64,000 bases of DNA from Bombus terrestris (Eukaryota > Arthropoda > Insecta > Hymenoptera > Apidae), in NCBI RefSeq assembly GCF_910591885.1, contig NW_025963548.1, positions 7,307,501 to 7,371,500 of the forward strand. The letters run 5' to 3'. Made by a program: the position numbers and the translations under genes. Shown piece after piece: positions 57,058 to 64,000 of the stretch (position 1 is the first letter of the stretch; each line of letters opens with the position of its first letter). The notes beneath the pieces were generated by a model. That model made no database searches. It saw only the letters and a program-made list of their open reading frames with translations, and was not told the origin of the DNA.

Positions 57058-58567
57058 TTATTACGTAATAGTACCAAACGTTATACGTCAAATAGTGATG
57101 CAATATAACGTTATACGTCCTATAGTGATGCAATATAACGTTATAACTTATTACGTAATAGTACAAAGCGTTATACTTCATATAGTGATGCAATATAACG
57201 TTATGCGTTTTAACGTAATAGTTCATAACGTTATACGTCATATAGTAATGCAATATAACGTTATACGTCCTATAGTGATGCAATATAACGTTATGCGTTA
57301 TAACGTAATAGTTCATAACGTTATACGTCATATAGTAATGCAAAATAACGTTATACGTTATAATGTAGTAGTTCATAACGGTATACTTGATATAGTGATG
57401 CAATATAACGTTATACGTCCTATAGTGATGCAATGTAACGCTATACGTTATTACGTAATAGTACAAAACGTTATACGTCAAATAGTGATGCAATATAACA
57501 TTACACGTCCTACAGTGATGCAATATACCGTTATACGTCCTATAGTGATGCAATATAACGTTATACGTAATATAGTGATGCAATATAACGTTATACGTCC
57601 TATGCGTGATGCAATATACCGTTATGCGTTATAACGTAATAGTTCATAACGTTATACGTCATATAGTGATGGAATATACCGTTATACATTATAACGCAAT
57701 AGAATATGACGCTATACGTCCATTAGTGTTGCAACGTAACGTCATGCGTTACAACGTAATAGTTCATAACGTTGTACGTCATATAGTGATGCAATATACC
57801 GTTATACATTATAGCGCAATAGTATATGACGCTATACGTCCTATAGTAATGTAATATAACGTTATACATCATATAGTGATGCAATATAAAGTTATTCCTT
57901 CATAGCGCAATAATATATAACGTTATACGTCATATAGTGATGCAATATGTCGTTATACGTCCTATAGTGATGCAATATAACCTTAGGTGTTAACGTCATA
58001 GATCATAACGTTATACGTCATATGGTGAGGCAATATAACGTTATGCGTTATAACGTAATAGTTCATAACGTTATACGTCGTATAGTAATGCAATATAACG
58101 TTATACGTTATAACGTATAGCATATAACGTTATACGTCATATAGTGATGCAATATGACGTTATACGTCCTATTGTGATGCAATATAACGTTATACGTTAC
58201 TATGTAATAGTACAAAACGTTATACGTCACATGGTGATGCAATATAACGTTATACGGTATAATGTAATAGTTCATAACGCTATACTTCATGTAGTGATGC
58301 AATATAACGTTATACGTCCTATAGTGATGCAATAAAACGTTATACGATGTTACGTAATAGTACAAAACATTATACGTCACATGGTGATGCAATATAACGT
58401 TATACGTTATAATGTAATAGTTCATAACGGTATACTTCATATAGTGATGCAATATAACGTTATACGTCCTATGGTGATGCAATGTAACGCTATACGTTAT
58501 TACGTAATAGTACAAAACGTTATACGTCAAATAGTGATGCAATATAACGTTATACGTCCTATAGTGA
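57058..58567 (+). repeat. 1,980-bp tandem repeat, copy 2 (truncated)
   Basis: Second copy, starting with a unit carrying the singleton GTACCAAACG instead of GTACAAAACG. It stops near 58568, where a GTGAGGCAAT unit and a TTATTATTG 31-base unit of a different lineage follow. Confidence 0.82.
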
Positions 58568-58796
58568 GGCAATATAACGTTATACGTTATTATTGTAATA
58601 GTTCATAACGGAATACTTCATATAGTGGTGCAATATAACGTTATACGTTATAACGTAATAGTTCATAACGGTATACTTCATATAGTGATGCAATATACCG
58701 CTATACGTCCTATAGTGATGCAATATGACGTTATACGTCCTATAGTGATGCAATATAACGTTATACGTTATAACGTAATAGCATATAACGTTATAC
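58568..58796 (+). repeat. Short stretch like 38.15-38.4 kb
   Basis: Matches 38154-38400 and 24376-24620 (TTATTATTG unit, then TACCGCTATACG and ATGACGTTATACG units). It separates the 1,980-bp repeats from the 2,696-bp repeats. No gene. Confidence 0.7.
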
Positions 58797-61492
58797 GTCA
58801 TATAGTAATGCAATATAACGTTATACGTTATAACGTATAGCATATAACGTTATACGTCATATAGTAATGCAATATAACGTTATACGTCCTATAGTGATGC
58901 TATATAACGTTATACGTTACTATGTAATTGTACAAAACGTTATACGTCACATGGTGATGCAAAATAACGTTATACTGTATAATGTAATAGTTCATAGCGG
59001 TATACTTCATGTAGTGATGCAATATAACGTTATACGTCCTATAGTGATGCAATGTAACGTTATACGATATTACGTAATAGTACAAAACTTTATACGTCAC
59101 ATGGTGATGCAATATAACGTTATACGTTATAATGTAGTAGTTTATAACGGTATACTTGATATAGTGATGCAATATAACGTTATACGTCCTATAGTGATGC
59201 AATGTAACGCTATACGTTATGACGTAATAGTACAAAACGTTATACGTCAAATAGTGATGCAATATAATATTACACGTCCTATAGTGATGCAATATAACGT
59301 TATACGTCCTATAGTGATGCAATGTAACGCTATACGTTATGGCGTAATAGTACAAAACGTTATACGTCAAATAGTGATGCAATATAACATTACACGTCCT
59401 ATAGTGATGCAATATAACGTTACACGTCCTATAGTGATGCAATATAACGTTACACGTCCTATAGTGATGCAATATAACGTCATGCGATACAACGTAATAG
59501 TTCATAACGTTGTACGTCATATAGTGATGCAATATACCGTTATACATTATAGCGCAATAGTATATGACGCTATACGTCCTATAGTGATGCAATATAACGT
59601 TATACGTCCTATAGTGATGCAATATAAAGTTATACGTCCTATAGTGGTGCAATATAACGATATACGTCCTATGCATGATGCAATATACCGTTATGCGTTA
59701 TAACGTAATAGTTCTTAACGTTATACGTCATATAGTGATGCAATATACCTTTATACATTATAACGCAATAGTATTAGACGCTATACGTCCTATAGTGATG
59801 CAATATAACGTTACACGTCCTATAGTGATGCAATATAACGTCATGCGTTACAACGTAATAGTTCATAACGTTGTACGTCATATAGTGATGCAATATACCG
59901 TTATACATTATAGCGCAATAGTATATGACGCTATACGTCCTATAGTGATGCAATATAACGTTATACGTCCTATAGTGATGCAATATAACGTTATACGTTA
60001 TAACGTATAGCATACTACGTTATACGTCATATAGTGATGCAATATGACGTTATACGTCCTATTGTGATGCAATATATCGTTATACGTCACATGGTGATGC
60101 AATATAACGTTATGCGTTATAACGTAATAGGTCATAACGTTATGCGTCATATAGTGATACAGTATACCGTTATACATTATAACGCAATATTATATGACGC
60201 TATACGTCCTATAGTGATGCAATATAGCGTTATACGTCATATAGTGATGCAATATAACTTTATACGTCTTATAGTAATGCAATATAACGTTATACTAATT
60301 TAGTGATGCAATATAACGTTATGCGTTATAACGTAATAGGTCATAACGTTATGCGTCATATAGTGATACAGTATACCGTTATACATTATAACGCAATAGT
60401 ATATGACGCTATACGTCCTATAGTGATGCAATATAGCGTTATACGTCATATAGTGATGCAATATAACTTTATGCGCTATTACGTAATAGTACAAAACGTT
60501 ATACGTCACATGGTGATGCAATATAGCGTTATACGTTATAATGTAGTAGTTTATAACGGTATACTTGATATAGTGATGCAATATAACGTTATACGTCCTA
60601 TAGTGGTGCAATATAACGTTATACTAATTTAGTGATGCAATATAACGTTATACGTCATATAGTGATGCAATATAACGTTATAGGTTACTATGTAATAGTA
60701 CAAAACGTTATACGTCTCATGGAGATGCAATATAACGTTATACGGTATAATGTAATAGTTCATAACGGTATACTTCATGTAGTGATGCAATATAACGTTA
60801 TACGTCCTATAGCGATGCAATATTTCGTTATACGATATTACGTAATAGTACAAAACTTTATACGTCACATGGTGATGCAATATAACGTTATACGTTATAA
60901 TGTAGTAGTTTATAACGGTATACTTGATATAGTGATGCAATATAACGTTATACGTCCTATAGTGATGCAATGTAACGCTATACGTTATTACGTAATAGTA
61001 CAAAACGTTATACGTCACATGGTGATGCAATATAACGTTATACGGTATAATGTAATAGTTCATAACGGTATACTTCATGTAGTGATGCAATATAACGTTA
61101 TACGTCCTATAGCGATGCAATATTTCGTTATACGATATTACGTAATAGTACAAAACTTTATACGTCATATGGTGATGCAATATAACGTTATACGTTATAA
61201 TGTAATAGTTCATAACGTTATACGTCATATACTGATGCAATTAAAGTTATTCGTTATTACGTAGTGGTTCAAAACGCTAAACATCATATAGTGAAGCAAT
61301 ATAACGTTATTCGTTATTACGTAATAGTACGAAACGTTACACGTCATATAGTGATGCAATATGACGTTATACGTCCTATAGTGATGCAATATAACGTTAG
61401 GTGTTACAACGTCATAGATCATAACGTTATACGTCATATGGTGAGGCAATATAACGTTATGCGTTATAACGTAATAGTTCATAACGTTAAAC
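58797..61492 (+). repeat. 2,696-bp tandem higher-order repeat, copy 1
   Basis: Repeats directly from 61493. Across the 2,508 bases that can be compared I found four substitutions and no indel: 58929 T/61625 A, 59342 G/62038 A, 59628 A/62324 C and 60868 C/63564 T. The unit includes ACTAATTTAG 29-base units, a CCTATGCATGATG variant of the 31-base unit just before 59675, and a full AATTAAAG landmark at 61239. Inside it, 60662-60880 and 60962-61180 are related at about 300 bases. Confidence 0.92.
61239..61284 (+). repeat. Landmark AATTAAAG unit, full-length form
   Basis: Full-length divergent unit at the right part of the first 2,696-bp repeat, identical in type to 24770 and 38548. Confidence 0.85.
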
Positions 61493-64000
61493 GTCATATA
61501 GTAATGCAATATAACGTTATACGTTATAACGTATAGCATATAACGTTATACGTCATATAGTAATGCAATATAACGTTATACGTCCTATAGTGATGCTATA
61601 TAACGTTATACGTTACTATGTAATAGTACAAAACGTTATACGTCACATGGTGATGCAAAATAACGTTATACTGTATAATGTAATAGTTCATAGCGGTATA
61701 CTTCATGTAGTGATGCAATATAACGTTATACGTCCTATAGTGATGCAATGTAACGTTATACGATATTACGTAATAGTACAAAACTTTATACGTCACATGG
61801 TGATGCAATATAACGTTATACGTTATAATGTAGTAGTTTATAACGGTATACTTGATATAGTGATGCAATATAACGTTATACGTCCTATAGTGATGCAATG
61901 TAACGCTATACGTTATGACGTAATAGTACAAAACGTTATACGTCAAATAGTGATGCAATATAATATTACACGTCCTATAGTGATGCAATATAACGTTATA
62001 CGTCCTATAGTGATGCAATGTAACGCTATACGTTATGACGTAATAGTACAAAACGTTATACGTCAAATAGTGATGCAATATAACATTACACGTCCTATAG
62101 TGATGCAATATAACGTTACACGTCCTATAGTGATGCAATATAACGTTACACGTCCTATAGTGATGCAATATAACGTCATGCGATACAACGTAATAGTTCA
62201 TAACGTTGTACGTCATATAGTGATGCAATATACCGTTATACATTATAGCGCAATAGTATATGACGCTATACGTCCTATAGTGATGCAATATAACGTTATA
62301 CGTCCTATAGTGATGCAATATAACGTTATACGTCCTATAGTGGTGCAATATAACGATATACGTCCTATGCATGATGCAATATACCGTTATGCGTTATAAC
62401 GTAATAGTTCTTAACGTTATACGTCATATAGTGATGCAATATACCTTTATACATTATAACGCAATAGTATTAGACGCTATACGTCCTATAGTGATGCAAT
62501 ATAACGTTACACGTCCTATAGTGATGCAATATAACGTCATGCGTTACAACGTAATAGTTCATAACGTTGTACGTCATATAGTGATGCAATATACCGTTAT
62601 ACATTATAGCGCAATAGTATATGACGCTATACGTCCTATAGTGATGCAATATAACGTTATACGTCCTATAGTGATGCAATATAACGTTATACGTTATAAC
62701 GTATAGCATACTACGTTATACGTCATATAGTGATGCAATATGACGTTATACGTCCTATTGTGATGCAATATATCGTTATACGTCACATGGTGATGCAATA
62801 TAACGTTATGCGTTATAACGTAATAGGTCATAACGTTATGCGTCATATAGTGATACAGTATACCGTTATACATTATAACGCAATATTATATGACGCTATA
62901 CGTCCTATAGTGATGCAATATAGCGTTATACGTCATATAGTGATGCAATATAACTTTATACGTCTTATAGTAATGCAATATAACGTTATACTAATTTAGT
63001 GATGCAATATAACGTTATGCGTTATAACGTAATAGGTCATAACGTTATGCGTCATATAGTGATACAGTATACCGTTATACATTATAACGCAATAGTATAT
63101 GACGCTATACGTCCTATAGTGATGCAATATAGCGTTATACGTCATATAGTGATGCAATATAACTTTATGCGCTATTACGTAATAGTACAAAACGTTATAC
63201 GTCACATGGTGATGCAATATAGCGTTATACGTTATAATGTAGTAGTTTATAACGGTATACTTGATATAGTGATGCAATATAACGTTATACGTCCTATAGT
63301 GGTGCAATATAACGTTATACTAATTTAGTGATGCAATATAACGTTATACGTCATATAGTGATGCAATATAACGTTATAGGTTACTATGTAATAGTACAAA
63401 ACGTTATACGTCTCATGGAGATGCAATATAACGTTATACGGTATAATGTAATAGTTCATAACGGTATACTTCATGTAGTGATGCAATATAACGTTATACG
63501 TCCTATAGCGATGCAATATTTCGTTATACGATATTACGTAATAGTACAAAACTTTATACGTCATATGGTGATGCAATATAACGTTATACGTTATAATGTA
63601 GTAGTTTATAACGGTATACTTGATATAGTGATGCAATATAACGTTATACGTCCTATAGTGATGCAATGTAACGCTATACGTTATTACGTAATAGTACAAA
63701 ACGTTATACGTCACATGGTGATGCAATATAACGTTATACGGTATAATGTAATAGTTCATAACGGTATACTTCATGTAGTGATGCAATATAACGTTATACG
63801 TCCTATAGCGATGCAATATTTCGTTATACGATATTACGTAATAGTACAAAACTTTATACGTCATATGGTGATGCAATATAACGTTATACGTTATAATGTA
63901 ATAGTTCATAACGTTATACGTCATATACTGATGCAATTAAAGTTATTCGTTATTACGTAGTGGTTCAAAACGCTAAACATCATATAGTGAAGCAATATAA
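61493..64000 (+). repeat. 2,696-bp tandem higher-order repeat, copy 2 (3' end outside window)
   Basis: Second copy of the 58797 repeat, cut by the window edge after 2,508 bases. The AATTAAAG landmark recurs at 63935. The match is still running at the last base, so further copies may follow beyond the window. Confidence 0.92.

Larger units (their letters stand above)
1..64000 (+). repeat. Satellite DNA array of ~30-bp units filling the whole window
   Basis: The window is filled by head-to-tail units of about 30 bases. Each has a core near ATAACGTTATACGT, containing the perfect 10-base palindrome ATAACGTTAT, plus a 16-base spacer. A-type spacers (CCTATAGTGATGCAAT, with CATATAG, CACATGG, CAAATAG, CGTATAG and AATATAG variants) and B-type spacers (TATAACGTAATAGTTC, TATTACGTAATAGTAC, TATAATGTAATAGTTC, and forms ending GCAATAGTAT) alternate in irregular patterns, often as A+B pairs. 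All units read in one orientation; I saw no ATTGCATCAC on the + strand. No transposon, tRNA, rRNA, telomere repeat or unique segment interrupts it. GC is about 30-33% from the consensus units. Each consensus unit holds two CpG. A eukaryotic heterochromatic satellite is the natural reading; the species is not identifiable from this. Confidence 0.97.

Noticed and set aside
1..64000. CRISPR array
   Set aside because: Unit length is in the right range, but there are no unique spacers between identical repeats; the spacer part is itself repetitive and falls into a few families. No cas genes.
1..64000. Plasmid or phage replication iterons
   Set aside because: Iteron clusters hold a handful of units next to a replication gene. 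This array has about 2,100 units and no gene.
1..64000. Telomeric or CENP-B-box satellite
   Set aside because: No TTAGGG, TTTAGGG or TTAGG runs were seen, and nothing resembling the CENP-B box core (TTCG followed by a CGGGA end) was found in any unit.
1..64000. Inverted segments within the array
   Set aside because: I looked for ATTGCATCAC and other reverse-complement unit signatures on the + strand and saw none; all units read in one direction.
58797..64000. Near-identical repeats as pure assembly duplication
   Set aside because: Cannot be excluded without reads, but the four distinct substitutions and the nested relationships to other blocks favour real duplication; kept as a finding with this caveat.

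Overview
The whole 64 kb window is one uninterrupted satellite DNA array. I found no gene, RNA gene, transposon or stretch of unique sequence. The basic unit is about 30 bases long (roughly 2,100 units fit in the window). It consists of a 14-base core close to ATAACGTTATACGT followed by a 16-base spacer of one of two families. A-type spacers resemble CCTATAGTGATGCAAT or CATATAGTGATGCAAT. B-type spacers resemble TATAACGTAATAGTTC or TATTACGTAATAGTAC. Every unit I read points the same way (head to tail), and the array runs off both ends of the window. GC content is about 30-33% from the consensus units. An array of this size without genes, built as nested higher-order repeats, points to a eukaryotic nuclear chromosome (centromeric, pericentromeric, subtelomeric or another heterochromatic block). 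I cannot name the organism.

The array has several levels. A 15-base half unit is still visible inside B-type units. Above it come the 30-base unit, frequent 60-base A+B pairs, a 240-base (8-unit) repeat, and kilobase-scale higher-order repeats. Layout: (1) 1-13.2 kb carries a 5,142-bp-spaced duplication (1-3579 and 5143-8721), a 631-bp tandem duplication (8192-9453), and shuffled later copies (8.8-10.9 kb and 11.1-12.1 kb). (2) 13.2-18.5 kb is a mosaic of pieces found again at 25-27 kb, 42-45 kb and 37-38 kb. (3) 18.5-28.6 kb recurs at 32.3-42.6 kb. Between and across these lie a 2,216-bp tandem pair (26.4-30.8 kb) and a 3,113-bp tandem pair (28.9-35.1 kb). (4) 41.9-55.0 kb is a tandem pair of 6,656 and 6,386 bp. 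(5) 55.1-58.6 kb is a 1,980-bp pair. (6) 58.8-64.0 kb is a 2,696-bp tandem pair differing at only four bases over the compared 2.5 kb, the most alike long pair for which I counted differences.

Many long open frames exist on both strands, but they are a by-product of a 30-base period (divisible by three) whose consensus lacks stops in one register on each strand. They begin and end where 28-, 29- or 31-base units break the register. I therefore annotate no CDS.

The most interesting sequence-level observation is that the unit carries dense matches to bZIP transcription-factor sites: TGATGCAAT (the C/EBP-ATF composite element) in most A-type units, ATTACGTAAT (the PAR-bZIP/NFIL3 palindrome) in a common B subtype, and rare perfect TGACGTCA (CRE) and CACGTG sites. 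Whether this has any function is inference. The 240-base repeat also preserves an unusually clear unequal-crossover hybrid at about 26.1-26.3 kb.
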